Shown: positions 8,450 through 17,871 of the stretch, one piece after another
Position numbering within the stretch: the first letter of the stretch is position 1
Layout: each line of letters begins with the position of its first letter
Source of the DNA: JAFGBI01 sp964480725
Lineage (GTDB): Bacteria; Myxococcota_A; Polyangia; Polyangiales; Polyangiaceae
DNA: 64,000 nt
Direction of reading: 5' to 3'
Assembly: GCA_964480725.1 (NCBI GenBank)
Contig: CAYZQO010000031.1
Coordinates: forward strand, 3,132 to 67,131
The notes under the pieces: model-generated
What the model saw: only the letters and a program-made list of their open reading frames with translations
The model's database searches: none
Told to the model about the DNA's origin: nothing
Made by a program: the position numbers and the translations under genes

Positions 8450-10015
8450 CTACGGCTCGGGCGCGTCCGCGAGAGGTGGCACGGGGACGGGGGGCGCGAC
8501 GGGGCGCGGCGTGCCCCCCGCGGCGGGGGCGTCGCCGGCGTGCGCGCCGGCGTCCGCGGGCTCGACCACGCGGAGCGTTAGCTGGGCGCTGTCGAGGTCG
8601 CCCGTCTCCGAGAAGCTCAGCGGCTCCCCGTCGAGCGGGCCCACGAGCAGCGGATCCCCGTCGACCTCGGCGATTGCGGGGTCGCGCAGGTAGAGCGGGC
8701 GACCCGTGGCGTCGTCGAGTGTGCAGGGGATCCAGGAGGCGTCCGTCGCGTTCACCCCGAGCGCGACGCTCCCGGGATGGCCGTAGAGCGTGCGCTGGCC
8801 GCACCGGAGCTCGGCGATGCACCAGCCGCCCCCGTTCACGAAGCGCGCCAGGCGCGTCTCGAGCCGGCAGCGCGTACCGATCGGGAGCCGGAGCTCTGGC
8901 GCCGTCGCCGCCACCACGAGCTCCCGGCTGAGGGGACTCGGATCGTAGATCGCGGGTCCGTGGAGGGGCGACCTCGCCAACTCGCCGCGCCGGTGGCCGA
9001 AGCGCTCGAGGTGGACCATCACCTTGCCTCCCTCGACCTCGAAGGGCTGATCCTCGCCGGTCTGGAAGACGACCGTGTCCTCGTCGGTGGGGTCGAAGAG
9101 CTCGAGGTGATAGAGCAGCTCCGCCTCCGGCGCCGCGTCGGCGTCGACCGGGGGCGCGAGCGCGCTCGGGGCCGCCGCCGCGGTCGCTCCCGGCGCTGCT
9201 CCTGACGGTGCCACCGCCACTCCGACCCACTCGTTGATCCGGACCGGGCCCCGGGGCAGCCGGATCTGGGTGTCCCCGCAGTCGAGGCGAGGAGGCAGGG
9301 TCCCGAAGCGGTTGGCCGTGACGCCGAGCGTGCAGGGGCGCCCCATCAGGTCGGGCTGGCTCGACTCGACGACCTTCCCCGTCCACTCGATCTGCGGTTT
9401 GACACGCCCGCGCAGCCCAGGAGCCTCGGGCATGGGCGTCTCCGCCGCCGTCGCCCGGGCGCGCGGCGCCATCGGGAAGTATTCGGGGACCACGGGTGGA
9501 CGTGTCTTCTTCTTGCCGGACACGGCGACCAAGGTGCTGACGCCGATCCCCCCGAGCACGATCGCGCAGCCGATGCTCGATAGCACCCCGCGACCGGCCG
9601 GGCGCAGACCGGCGGGGAGCTCGACCTGCTCGGCAGGGGGGCCCGCTGCCCCCGTCGACGCGGCGCCGGGCGCCGTCGCCGCGCCCGGGCGCGTGGGGCG
9701 CGGTGGAAGCGGAGGTGACGCGCCGACGGCGAACGCGGGTGGCGCCGGCGCCGCGCCGCGGGTCGGCGTCGCGCTGCCGGCGCGCGGGGGGATGGGTGGG
9801 GGCAGGCTGGGCGAGCGGCGGGCGGCGCCCGCGCGCACCGAGGTGGGCCGCGCGGTGGCGCTGCTGTCCCACGGTGGCGGCGTCACTTCCCCCGGGGCTC
9901 TCGGTGCTGCTCCTCGCGCCCACGGCGCGAGCGACTCGGGCGCGGCTCGACCACAGGTTTCGCACGTCGCCGTGGCCGAGCTCAGGCTCGCTCCGCATCG
10001 TTCGCATCGCGGCAT
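8450..10015 (-). CDS. Zinc-ribbon membrane protein with extracytoplasmic domain
   Basis: A 521-aa protein, probably inner-membrane. The start ATG at 10015 is preceded by GAGGAG. It opens with a two-knuckle zinc ribbon (CERCGASL and CETCG, about residues 4-22), then a long Pro/Ala-rich linker, one membrane helix (about 148-170, SSIGCAIVLGGIGVSTLVAV) followed by a KKK stop-transfer, and about 350 aa outside the membrane with repeated short beta-like segments. The topology resembles other myxobacterial proteins that begin with a cytoplasmic zinc ribbon. No enzymatic motif is visible and I do not recognise the C-terminal domain. It converges on the lipoprotein gene at 7730 and appears monocistronic. 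Confidence 0.7.
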   Translation of the reverse strand: MPRCERCGASLSSATATCETCGRAAPESLAPWARGAAPRAPGEVTPPPWDSSATARPTSVRAGAARRSPSLPPPIPPRAGSATPTRGAAPAPPAFAVGASPPLPPRPTRPGAATAPGAASTGAAGPPAEQVELPAGLRPAGRGVLSSIGCAIVLGGIGVSTLVAVSGKKKTRPPVVPEYFPMAPRARATAAETPMPEAPGLRGRVKPQIEWTGKVVESSQPDLMGRPCTLGVTANRFGTLPPRLDCGDTQIRLPRGPVRINEWVGVAVAPSGAAPGATAAAAPSALAPPVDADAAPEAELLYHLELFDPTDEDTVVFQTGEDQPFEVEGGKVMVHLERFGHRRGELARSPLHGPAIYDPSPLSRELVVAATAPELRLPIGTRCRLETRLARFVNGGGWCIAELRCGQRTLYGHPGSVALGVNATDASWIPCTLDDATGRPLYLRDPAIAEVDGDPLLVGPLDGEPLSFSETGDLDSAQLTLRVVEPADAGAHAGDAPAAGGTPRPVAPPVPVPPLADAPEP

Positions 10016-10148
10016 TGGTCGCTCCTCACCGCCCAAGGTACCACGAATCGGGTCGTCGCCGCGCCCGGGGCGGGGTCGCGCCCGGGCGTTGAAGGAGCGC
10101 CGGATGGGCTCGTGCGTCGCGTCATCGGGACGCGCGAGCCCGCCGTGT

Positions 10149-12626
10149 TCATCCCGACTCCGCGGCTCGCGCTGCGACGACGAGCTCGTTGGCGAGGTCC
10201 CGGAGACTCGAGGCGCTGAACGGCTTGTCGATGCGACGGTTCTGCACGCGCGCGACGTAGGCGGTCGCGCCCGGGGTGAAGGTACCGCCGGTCACGAACA
10301 CGACCCGCTGTGCGAGCGAGGGGTCCGCCTCGACGAGCCAGGTGTGCAGGTCCATCCCCGATGTTCCCGGCATCATCAGATCGCAGAATACTGCGTCGAA
10401 GCGGCGATCCTGCACGAGGCGCACGCGTGCGGCCTCGCCGGAAGCCTCCGCCACCACCTCGTGCTGGGGCTCTAGGATCCGCGTCATGATCGCGCGGACC
10501 CCCTCGTCGTCGTCGATCACCAGGATGCGACCGCGGAGGGGCGGGCGATCCGCGGGACGCTCCGCCTGCGTCGTTGCAGGCGCCGGCGTCAGTTGCTCGG
10601 CGGCCCGCGGCAGCCGGACCTGGAAGCGAGCCCCCTGGCCGACCGCGCTCTCGAAGGTGAGCCCGCCGCCGAACCCAGCGACGATGTCCCGGCAGATGGA
10701 CAGGCCGAGCCCGGTCCCCATCCCGGCGGGCTTGGTCGAGAAGAAGGGCTCGAAGATGTGGCTTTGCTGTTCCGGCGAGATGCCGCGGCCCGTGTCGCTC
10801 ACCGCCGCGAAGACGTCGTCCCCGTCGGACCAGGTGCGTACGCGGATCTCGTTGTGCTCGAGATCCCCCGCCTCGATCGCGTGGGCAGCGTTGACGAGCA
10901 GGTTGAGGAACACCTGCGCGAGCTTCCCGTCCGAGGCGAGCACCGGCGGGACTGGCGAGATCTCCTGGACCAGGCGAGCCCGGTGTCGGATCTCGTTGTG
11001 CGCCACCGTGATCGCATGCTCGATGCCGATGCGGATGTCGGTTGCGACCAGCTCGGTCTGATCGACGCGCGAGAGCGCGCCGACGCTGCGGACGATGTCG
11101 GCGATGCGCTCGGTGCTGGAACGCGCCTGTGCCACCTGCGCCAAGACGTCATCGAGCCGTTCTGGGTCGAACCGCCGCTGCGGCTCGCCCAGGGCCAGCG
11201 CCACCGCGTCCGGTCCCGCCCGATCGAGCAGGGTGTCGTGGCAGCGCCGCATCGCGTCGAAGAGCGACGGCAGTTCCTTGGCGAGGCTCTTCAGGCAGTC
11301 CAGGACGTAGGACAGAGGGTTGTTGATCTCGTGGGCGACGCTGGCGGCGACCAGTCCCATGCTGGCGAGCCGATCGGACTGGGCGGCGCCCGCCTGGAGC
11401 CGGCGCTCGCGGGTCATGTCGCGGAATACCCAGACGCGCCCGAGGGGGGAGCCCCGCGCGTCCACGACGGGCGCGCTGTGGCGGTCGAAAGTCCTGCCGT
11501 CCGCGAGGCGGACCTCGTCTCGGCTCCGTTGCGTCCACTCGGCGCCGAGGCGGCGGATCTCGGCGAGGAACGAGCCGGCGTCCAGCACGAGCGGCGCGAT
11601 ATGGTCCAGGATGACCGCCTCCTCGCGCATCTGCATCAGCTCGGCGGGGATCCCCCACATCTGCTGGAAGCGGCGGTTGTGCCAGAGGACGTGGCCGTTT
11701 GCGTCGACGGTCAGGATCCCATCGACAGATGCCTCGCTCTGCGACTCGAGCAGCGTGCGCTGGAAGTCGAGCTCGGCCTCCACCCGCCGCCGCTCGTCGA
11801 GCTCCGTCTGCAGCTGCGCGTTCAGCCGGTCGAGCCCGGCGTGCGCGATGACTCGCTCCACGGTGTGGAGCAGCCGATCGAGGTAACCATTGCGCTTGGT
11901 GAGGTAGTCGGCGGCGCCGAGCCGCAAGGTGGCCATAGCGGCGGCCTCGTCGCCCTTGCCCGAGAGGATGACGAAGGGTGGCAGCGGCAATCCGCGCCGC
12001 CTCGCCTCCCGGACGAGGTCGAGGCCGCTCTGGCCGGGGAGCCGCAGATCGATCAGCGCCGCGTCGGGGGTCGGAGGGCGCTCGAGGCGCTCCAGCGCCG
12101 CGGCGGCGGAACGAACGACCTCGAGCTCGAACCTTGGCGCCGCGTCGGCGAAGTGGCGCTGGGTGAGCTCGATGTCCATCGCCAGGTGCTCCACGTAGAG
12201 GACCCGCCAGGGTCCCTCGGCGCCGCGGCTCTGGGCGCGCTCGACGCGGCTCTCCGCGAGCACCCCTCGGATCAGCTCCGGGAGGTCCCGGAGGTAGTCG
12301 CCGGACTTGGCGATGTAGTACGCCGCGCCCAGGCGGAGCGCCTGCACGACCAGCTCCTCGTCGCCAGCGCCCGTCACCAGCACCACGGGGACCGGCGCCT
12401 CCGCGCGCGACAGCGCCCGCAGGACTTCGAGCCCCTCCGTGTCGGGCAGGTGATGGTCGAGCAGGACGAGATCGGGGTGAGTGTGAGCGACGGCCTCGAG
12501 GCAGGCCTCGCCGGTGGCGACCACCAGGAGGTCAAAGTCCGGGGCGTGCTCGGCGAGGAACTCGCGGGTCAGATCGGCGTCCTGGGCGCAGTCCTCCGCG
12601 TAGACGATCCGGATGGGGGGGGTCAC
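10149..12626 (-). CDS. Hybrid histidine kinase (REC-REC-PAS-HisKA-HATPase-REC)
   Basis: An 825-aa soluble signalling protein. Two receiver domains come first (about 5-120 and 145-265; LVLLDHHLP and AALIDLRLP hold the phospho-Asp), then a coiled segment, a PAS domain (about 300-410), a dimerisation/phosphoacceptor domain with SVAHEINNPL, an ATPase domain (NLLVNAAHAIE, DTGRGIS, GTGLGLSI) and a C-terminal receiver (AVFCDLMMPG). The GTG start at 12626 overlaps the stop of the upstream response regulator (GTGA), which favours it over the ATG-proximal extension to 12683. No transmembrane segments. Third gene of a coupled kinase-regulator-hybrid kinase operon; likely integrates phosphoryl input from the two upstream partners. 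Confidence 0.9.
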   Translation of the reverse strand: MTPPIRIVYAEDCAQDADLTREFLAEHAPDFDLLVVATGEACLEAVAHTHPDLVLLDHHLPDTEGLEVLRALSRAEAPVPVVLVTGAGDEELVVQALRLGAAYYIAKSGDYLRDLPELIRGVLAESRVERAQSRGAEGPWRVLYVEHLAMDIELTQRHFADAAPRFELEVVRSAAAALERLERPPTPDAALIDLRLPGQSGLDLVREARRRGLPLPPFVILSGKGDEAAAMATLRLGAADYLTKRNGYLDRLLHTVERVIAHAGLDRLNAQLQTELDERRRVEAELDFQRTLLESQSEASVDGILTVDANGHVLWHNRRFQQMWGIPAELMQMREEAVILDHIAPLVLDAGSFLAEIRRLGAEWTQRSRDEVRLADGRTFDRHSAPVVDARGSPLGRVWVFRDMTRERRLQAGAAQSDRLASMGLVAASVAHEINNPLSYVLDCLKSLAKELPSLFDAMRRCHDTLLDRAGPDAVALALGEPQRRFDPERLDDVLAQVAQARSSTERIADIVRSVGALSRVDQTELVATDIRIGIEHAITVAHNEIRHRARLVQEISPVPPVLASDGKLAQVFLNLLVNAAHAIEAGDLEHNEIRVRTWSDGDDVFAAVSDTGRGISPEQQSHIFEPFFSTKPAGMGTGLGLSICRDIVAGFGGGLTFESAVGQGARFQVRLPRAAEQLTPAPATTQAERPADRPPLRGRILVIDDDEGVRAIMTRILEPQHEVVAEASGEAARVRLVQDRRFDAVFCDLMMPGTSGMDLHTWLVEADPSLAQRVVFVTGGTFTPGATAYVARVQNRRIDKPFSASSLRDLANELVVAARAAESG

Positions 12627-13114
12627 CCGGGCCTCCCGGAGTTCGGCGGGAACGGCGGCTCGTTGGTCAGGAGCCAGTAGCACTTGATCTGGCGCACCAC
12701 CTCGGCGAAGGCGGCAAAGTCGACCGGTTTGACGATGTACGAGTTGACGCCGAGCTCGTACGCGCGCGACACGTCCCGGTTATCGCGCGAGGTGGTGAGG
12801 ACCACGAAGGGGATCCGTCGCCAGACCGGGTCCCGCCGCGCCGCTATTAGCACCTCGATCCCGTCCACCCGCGGGAGCCGGAGGTCGAGGAGCACCAGCA
12901 GCGGGAGGGTCTCGTCGCCAGGGGTGGCGTGGGCGCCGAAGAACGCCAGCGCCTCCTCGCCGTCCCGGCAGATGCTCACCGGGTTGAGCACGCCGTGCTC
13001 CTCAAAGGCCTGTAGCGTCAGGTCCAGATCCATCGGGTTGTCCTCGACGAGGAGGATGGGTCGCGCGCGGGCCCGAGCCGGTGCCGAACGGCCGCTGTCC
13101 AGTAGGGTCGTCAC
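12623..13114 (-). CDS. Single-domain response regulator (Rcp1-like)
   Basis: A 163-aa receiver without output domain, of the type often paired with phytochrome or PAS kinases (Rcp1-like). It shows the acidic pocket (LLVEDNPMD), phospho-Asp in LVLLDLRLP, a Thr in VVLTTSRD and Lys in YIVKPVDF. The GTG start overlaps the upstream kinase stop (GTGA) and its own stop overlaps the downstream hybrid kinase start (GTGA), so all three are translationally coupled. It likely carries phosphate between the two kinases or acts by protein contact. Confidence 0.9.
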   Translation of the reverse strand: MTTLLDSGRSAPARARARPILLVEDNPMDLDLTLQAFEEHGVLNPVSICRDGEEALAFFGAHATPGDETLPLLVLLDLRLPRVDGIEVLIAARRDPVWRRIPFVVLTTSRDNRDVSRAYELGVNSYIVKPVDFAAFAEVVRQIKCYWLLTNEPPFPPNSGRPG

Positions 13115-14793
13115 GTCGTCCCTTCTCCCGCTGGTCGTGCGCCTGGCGGCCGGGGCAGCTCGAAGGAGAAGGTCGCACCCTGTCCCGGCGCCGACTCCGC
13201 CCAGATGCGCCCGCCCTGCTTGTCGAGGACCTTGCGCGCGATGGCCAGACCGGCGCCGGTCCCCTCGTAGTCCTCCGCGCGCACCAGGCGGTTGAAGAGC
13301 CCGAAGATGCGATCGTGGTACCGCATGTCGAACCCGATCCCGTTGTCCGTGACGGTGATCCGCCAGGCGTCCTCGCGCGCCTGAGCCGTGATGCGCAGGC
13401 AGGGCGGGGTGGCTGTCCGCGAGTACTTGAGGGCGTTATCGACGAGGTTGGCGAGCACCTGGTTCAGCCCCCGCTCCCAAGTGGTCACGACGAGCGGCGG
13501 GAGGTCGAGCGTCACCTCCACGCCCCGCTCCGACAGCACCAGCTCGCGGTCGCGCAGGAGGGCGATGACGAGGGGGCCGAGTTCGACGGCGGTGGGCGAG
13601 GGTGTCTCCGCGTCCAGCCGCGAGTAACGCAGCAGATCCTCGATGAGCTGATCGAGGTGCTCGGTGGCGGTCAGGATCTGGGAGAGGCAGAAGCGCGCGC
13701 GTTCTCCGAGCCCGGCCTGGTGCTTGCGCACCAGCTCGCCCGCGTACCCGGCGATGCCGCGCAGCGGCGCCTTGAGATCGTGGGAGACCGTGTAGGCGTA
13801 GTCCTTGAGCTCCTGGTTGCGCGCCGCGAGCTCGGCCGTTCGGGCGTGGATCTTCTCCTCCAGGCCCTCGGCGTGGCGCCGGAGTTCGGCGTTGAGCTGA
13901 CGAACCTGCTCCTCCGCCCGCTTGCGCTCGGTGACGTCGCGCACGATCGCCTGTAGTAGCGTCTCGCCGGCGAGATCGAGGCGGTTCAGGCTGACTTCGG
14001 CCGCGAACGGCGCGCCGTCGGCCCTGCAGTGTGCCCACTCGAACGACTGCGGCTCGCCCGTGAGGGCGCGCTCGATCCACTCGAGGGCCGCTACGCGCGA
14101 GGCTCGTCCGTCGGGCTGCGTTGGTGGCGAGAAGCGGTGGGGCTCCGCGCCGACGATCTCCTCGCGTCGGCAGGCGAAGAGCTCGAGGGTCCGCTCGTTG
14201 CAGGCGACGAAGCGATCGTCGCGCATCAGGAAGATCGCGTCGCCGGCGGTGTCGAACAGGGTGCGGTACCGGAGCTCGCTCTCACGGAGGGCCGCCTCGA
14301 CCCGCTTCGCCTCGGTGACGTCGTGGAAGTAGATGGAGAGGCCGTCGGGGGAGGGGTAAATGACGTTCTCGAACCAGCGATCCCACGGTGCGAAATACTC
14401 CTCCAGGCGGAGCGGCCGCTGTTCGGCCATGGCGCGCTCGAATGCCAGGTGGAACGGTTGCCCCACGCCCTCGGGGAACTCGGTCCAGATGTGTTTGCCA
14501 ACGAGCTCCTCGGGTCGCCGTCCGAAAAGCTCTCCGGCTCGGGCGTTGACGTAGGTGTAGCGCCAGTTCTGATCGAGGGCGACGAACGCATCCGTCATCC
14601 GCTCGAAGATGGCGGTGAGCTGCCGTCGCGTGGCGGCGGCCTCGACGGCCGTGGCCGCGACCCGCCCTTCGAGGTTGGCCCGCGCAGTCTCGGATCTCCG
14701 GAGCGCCTCCTCGAGTCGCTCCCGCTCGGCTTCTGGACCGTCGAGCCGCTGCCGCGGGTCGACCTCGCGCTCGTCCGTATTTCGCGCCGTCAC
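13111..14793 (-). CDS. PAS-PAS sensor histidine kinase
   Basis: A 560-aa cytoplasmic kinase with no membrane segments. An N-terminal coiled coil (about 15-60) leads to two PAS domains (about 60-180 and 185-310; YFHDVTEAKR and VRDVTERKRAEE mark their C-terminal junctions), a HisKA domain with YTVSHDLKAPLRG, and a HATPase domain (NLVDNALKYS, DNGIGFD, GTGAGLAI). The H-box resembles bacteriophytochrome-class kinases. The GTG at 14793 directly follows a GGGAGGGGGAGC ribosome site; open frame extends further upstream to 15117 but that part looks non-coding. First gene of a three-gene phosphorelay operon. Confidence 0.9.
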   Translation of the reverse strand: MTARNTDEREVDPRQRLDGPEAERERLEEALRRSETARANLEGRVAATAVEAAATRRQLTAIFERMTDAFVALDQNWRYTYVNARAGELFGRRPEELVGKHIWTEFPEGVGQPFHLAFERAMAEQRPLRLEEYFAPWDRWFENVIYPSPDGLSIYFHDVTEAKRVEAALRESELRYRTLFDTAGDAIFLMRDDRFVACNERTLELFACRREEIVGAEPHRFSPPTQPDGRASRVAALEWIERALTGEPQSFEWAHCRADGAPFAAEVSLNRLDLAGETLLQAIVRDVTERKRAEEQVRQLNAELRRHAEGLEEKIHARTAELAARNQELKDYAYTVSHDLKAPLRGIAGYAGELVRKHQAGLGERARFCLSQILTATEHLDQLIEDLLRYSRLDAETPSPTAVELGPLVIALLRDRELVLSERGVEVTLDLPPLVVTTWERGLNQVLANLVDNALKYSRTATPPCLRITAQAREDAWRITVTDNGIGFDMRYHDRIFGLFNRLVRAEDYEGTGAGLAIARKVLDKQGGRIWAESAPGQGATFSFELPRPPGARPAGEGTT

Positions 14794-15302
14794 GCTCCCC
14801 CTCCCCGCTTCGCGGGCAGCGCCGAATCTTGCGCCCGCGAGGAGTACCCGGCAAGGAGGGGTCTGGGCGTCGGGCCCCCTCGAGCTGCGGGGGATGGCGG
14901 GATTCGTCACCAAATCCCGTGATGACGCCGCGCCACAGCCTCCGCGCCCGGCCCACGGCTCGAACGAGCCCCGGTCAGGGCGTGAGCTCGAGACCGACAC
15001 GGCCGCCGGCGAACGAGCCGCCGATGAGGTCGAGTCGCTGCTCGTCGGCGTAGATTTCGATCCCCCGCGCGGTGCCACCCGCTCGCCCTCGCGGCGGAGC
15101 CGGTCGAGGCCGATCACTCCGGCGACGACCTCGAACGTAACGCTGCCTAGAGCACCGAACAGGTTGCCGACAGCGACGGAGGCCCGGAAAATTCCTCCGT
15201 GCAGGGCGAGGAGACATTTTCCAGGCCTCCTTCGCCGAAGTCTGCTCCCAATTCGGTGCTCCAGGTCATTGATCTATCGCAGCAAGCAAACGGATGGCTG
15301 CT
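14794..15302. other. Intergenic region with a long imperfect hairpin
   Basis: No gene is supported; open frames here have shifted codon character. It must hold the promoter of the kinase operon. Its clearest element is an AT-containing inverted repeat at 15181-15227, listed separately. Confidence 0.5.
15181..15227. repeat. Inverted repeat, 12-bp arms
   Basis: Arms GGCCCGGAAAAT (15181-15192) and ATTTTCCAGGCC (15216-15227) are complementary at 11 of 12 positions across a 23-nt spacer. The spacer adds a CCTC/GAGG pairing. It lies between the remnant sigma gene and the kinase operon and could be a bidirectional terminator or an operator. Confidence 0.5.
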
Positions 15303-15881
15303 CTAGGGGATCATCGCTCCGTCCGGCGAGGCCGTCGGCGTCGCGAGAGCCTGACCCAACGGGCGCTGGGACCGTCCCCGTCCGGGAGGCGATCGACCCG
15401 ATCGACGCTTCCCGCTGCGCGGACGGGAGCTCGCCGAAGACTCGGTCGAGGTGGCCGAGTTCGAACCGCACTTCGGGGCCGGAGTCCTCGGCCGCAGCAG
15501 CTCCAGGGCGCCATCCTCCATGCCGCGGTCCATACCCAGCGTGCGGAGCAGGCGTCGCCGTTGCAGTCGATGGTGGACCTGGCGCACCGTGATCTTGAGC
15601 CGCCAGCCGCCGATCGCGCTCGGTTCGCGGATGGCGCCGATGTCTCGGAACGCGGCGAGGAACGAGTCCTGGACGACGTCCTCCGCTTCCGCCCGGCTCG
15701 CCAGCAGTCGCAGCGCGGTGACGAAGACCACGCGAAAGTGCCTCCGGTACAGGGCCACGCGGGCCCAGGGATCCCCTGCGAGCAGGCGACGAGCCAGCTC
15801 CTCGTCGCTCGTCGCCCCCACCACCGGGACGTCGGTTCGGGCACCGACCGCCCGGACTGGGCTCAGGGCAGGGAGGGACAT
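15303..15881 (-). pseudogene. Frameshifted ECF sigma factor remnant
   Basis: From the ATG at 15881 the frame encodes a normal sigma-70 region 2 (SDEELARRLLAGDPWARVALY, then AEDVVQDSFLAAF) for roughly 130 residues. After MEDGALELLRP this frame turns into Ser/Arg-rich text typical of an off-frame reading. A neighbouring frame, around 15490-15410, instead reads FELGHLDRVFGELPSAQRE, a recognisable start of sigma region 4. Beyond that no frame gives the helix-turn-helix. So the gene has at least one frameshift and a lost or degraded C-terminus. The open frame as it stands would give a 192-aa protein; a functional alternative cannot be excluded. No anti-sigma gene is adjacent. Confidence 0.55.
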
Positions 15882-16305
15882 GCTCGGTCAGGAGGGTCGT
15901 GAGCGAGCTCGATCGGCTCACTGGCTCCAGCATACTGCCGGGGAAGGGTCGCGGCCTCTCCGAGCCGGACGCGCAACTTGCTGGACCTTGTCCCACCCGA
16001 GCTCATCGTTCAGCGTCGTTCCGGCGGCCTGTGTGCTGTCGTGCCGCAGCCCGGCGCATGGGCTGCCCACGGCCGGGCGTGTCCTTGGCGCGGGCGGGAT
16101 CTTGGCCGGGGAGTCGGGGTCGGACCCGGGATGCCCGCTCGCCTGCCTCGGTTGTCGAAGCGGGATCGATGGCGCCTGGAAGCGCGATGTCGTTTGCGTT
16201 CGCGACCGTGTTCTCTGAGCCGAGCGCGTCGACCGTATGACTGGAACGAAACCCCCGCGTGACTAGAATGAGGCGGCGTGAGCTGTTCCCGGCGGCCGAC
16301 GGCCC
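15882..16305. other. Intergenic region before the porin gene
   Basis: I see no supported gene. Two imperfect copies of TGACTxGAA occur near 16236-16266, without a recognised role. Promoter and true start of the downstream porin gene are unresolved here. Confidence 0.4.
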
Positions 16306-17724
16306 TTGTCTGCGGTACGGTCACGAGGTCGTCGCGGCGCCGCCACGGCCAGGCACTTCCCGACTCCTCTCCGACCAGCGAGCTTTCACTTGAGCCCGTG
16401 CCGACTCCCTTCTGATCTCACACCCAAGCCCTGTTCGCTGCCGCTGGCGGCCATCTCGTCGCGCGACGAGGGTGCGGAAGAGCCGGCCGCGCGGGGTGCG
16501 AGACGCGTTGAGGACCGCTCCGCCCGGACCGAGCGGCTTGCGTTCCGGGGACTGATCCCCCTCGGCGCTGTGCTGGCGCTCGGCGTTCTGTGGGCACGCC
16601 CCGTGCTTGGTGCCGAGCCGCCTCAGCCGGATGCAGCCCAGCAGAAGGACAGTGCCAAGGACGAGGACGAGCTGGAGGTCGAGGTCCGCGGTCGCGTGGT
16701 AACGCGCGCGACCCTGGAGCAGCACGAGACGACGGTGGTGTCGAGCGCGGGGACGCTCGAAGACGACCGGGTCACCTCGCTCGACCTCGGCGTGCGGCAG
16801 GCGCGGCTGGGGGCCAAGGTGCGCCTGCCCGGCGACGTCTTCAGCGCCGAGGTCGAGGCGGAGCTCGCCGGCAGACCGCGGCTCAAGGACGGCTACGTGC
16901 AGGCTCGCGGCCGGATCTTCACGGCTCGCGCCGGTCAGTTCCGCATGCCGGGGATCGCGGTCGAGATGGAGTCCTCCTGGGATCTTCCCGTCGTGGATCG
17001 CGGGCTCTTGAGCCTGATCCTGGAGGATCGCCTCGAGATCGGCGGGCGCCGGCCCGGTCTGCAGCTCGCGGTCCGCAGCCACGGCGAGCCGCGCCTGCGC
17101 CTCGCTCTCGGCGCCTTCCAGGGCTCCCGGTTGGAGGACGCCTTCACCCGCGAAACCGACCTTTTGGCGGAGGTGGGTGTCCGCTCCCAGAACCTTGTCG
17201 TGCGCGCCGAGGTTGAGAGTGGTCCGCTGGAGCTGGGCGGCTTCATCGTGGATCGGGTCGGCACCCTGGAGATGGTCCCCGTGGGCGAGGAGCCGCCACA
17301 CTACCCGGCCGGTGGCCTCGACGCCGTCTTTGCCCACGACACGGCGCGCGGCGGCGTGCGGCTCTGGTTCGACGGCGTCCTCGGCGCCAGCTGGTACGAG
17401 CACCTCATGAAGGCGCCGGACGATCGCGATGCGGTCTTCGCGACGGCGCGGCTCCTGGCGGCTTGGCGCGCGGGCGGAACGCACCGCGGGGACTTCTACG
17501 TCGAGCCCTACGCGCGCGTCGGTTTCCTCGATCCCGATCTCGACGTCGAGGCCGACGCGGCCTGGGAGGAGGCGGCTGGCGTCCACGTGGGCGCGTGGGA
17601 CCGCGTGCGCGTCGGGCTCGAGCTGAGCTCGTCGGAGGCGCTCCGCAACTTCCCGACCGGCTATGTGGTCGAGCACTGGCTCGGGCGCCAGTCGGCGCTG
17701 CTCCAGGCGGGGTTGGTGTTCTGA
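16306..17724 (+). CDS. Outer-membrane porin, phosphate-selective O/P-like
   Basis: A beta-barrel protein resembling the OprO/OprP (phosphate-selective porin) family: mature part of about 370 aa with alternating hydrophobic residues, the stretch RAGQFRMPG followed by DLPVVDRGL, and a C-terminal aromatic residue (GLVF) typical of outer-membrane sorting. The likely signal sequence is internal (about residues 78-102, ending VLGA before EPPQP). No ATG, GTG or good ribosome site lies just upstream of it; the frame opens with TTG at 16306 or TTG at 16390. The start is therefore unresolved and a small N-terminal frameshift is possible. Substrate is inferred only from family resemblance. Confidence 0.7.
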   Translation: MSAVRSRGRRGAATARHFPTPLRPASFHLSPCRLPSDLTPKPCSLPLAAISSRDEGAEEPAARGARRVEDRSARTERLAFRGLIPLGAVLALGVLWARPVLGAEPPQPDAAQQKDSAKDEDELEVEVRGRVVTRATLEQHETTVVSSAGTLEDDRVTSLDLGVRQARLGAKVRLPGDVFSAEVEAELAGRPRLKDGYVQARGRIFTARAGQFRMPGIAVEMESSWDLPVVDRGLLSLILEDRLEIGGRRPGLQLAVRSHGEPRLRLALGAFQGSRLEDAFTRETDLLAEVGVRSQNLVVRAEVESGPLELGGFIVDRVGTLEMVPVGEEPPHYPAGGLDAVFAHDTARGGVRLWFDGVLGASWYEHLMKAPDDRDAVFATARLLAAWRAGGTHRGDFYVEPYARVGFLDPDLDVEADAAWEEAAGVHVGAWDRVRVGLELSSSEALRNFPTGYVVEHWLGRQSALLQAGLVF

Positions 17725-17871
17725 TGGCCGCGGGCCGCGCGGCAGCGTTTGGCCGGCGCCGGCCGCGGGTGACCAGCCCGTCGGCGTGCTCCGCCCCCGC
17801 TACCGCGGCACGATGTGGTGGGGCTCACCGGCCTCGTGCCGGTTGGGTTCGGTGACGAAGGAAGGTTGACG

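Noticed and set aside
15899..16240. 113-codon plus-strand open frame
   Set aside because: No ribosome site, no domain-like content, and codon use unlike neighbouring genes.
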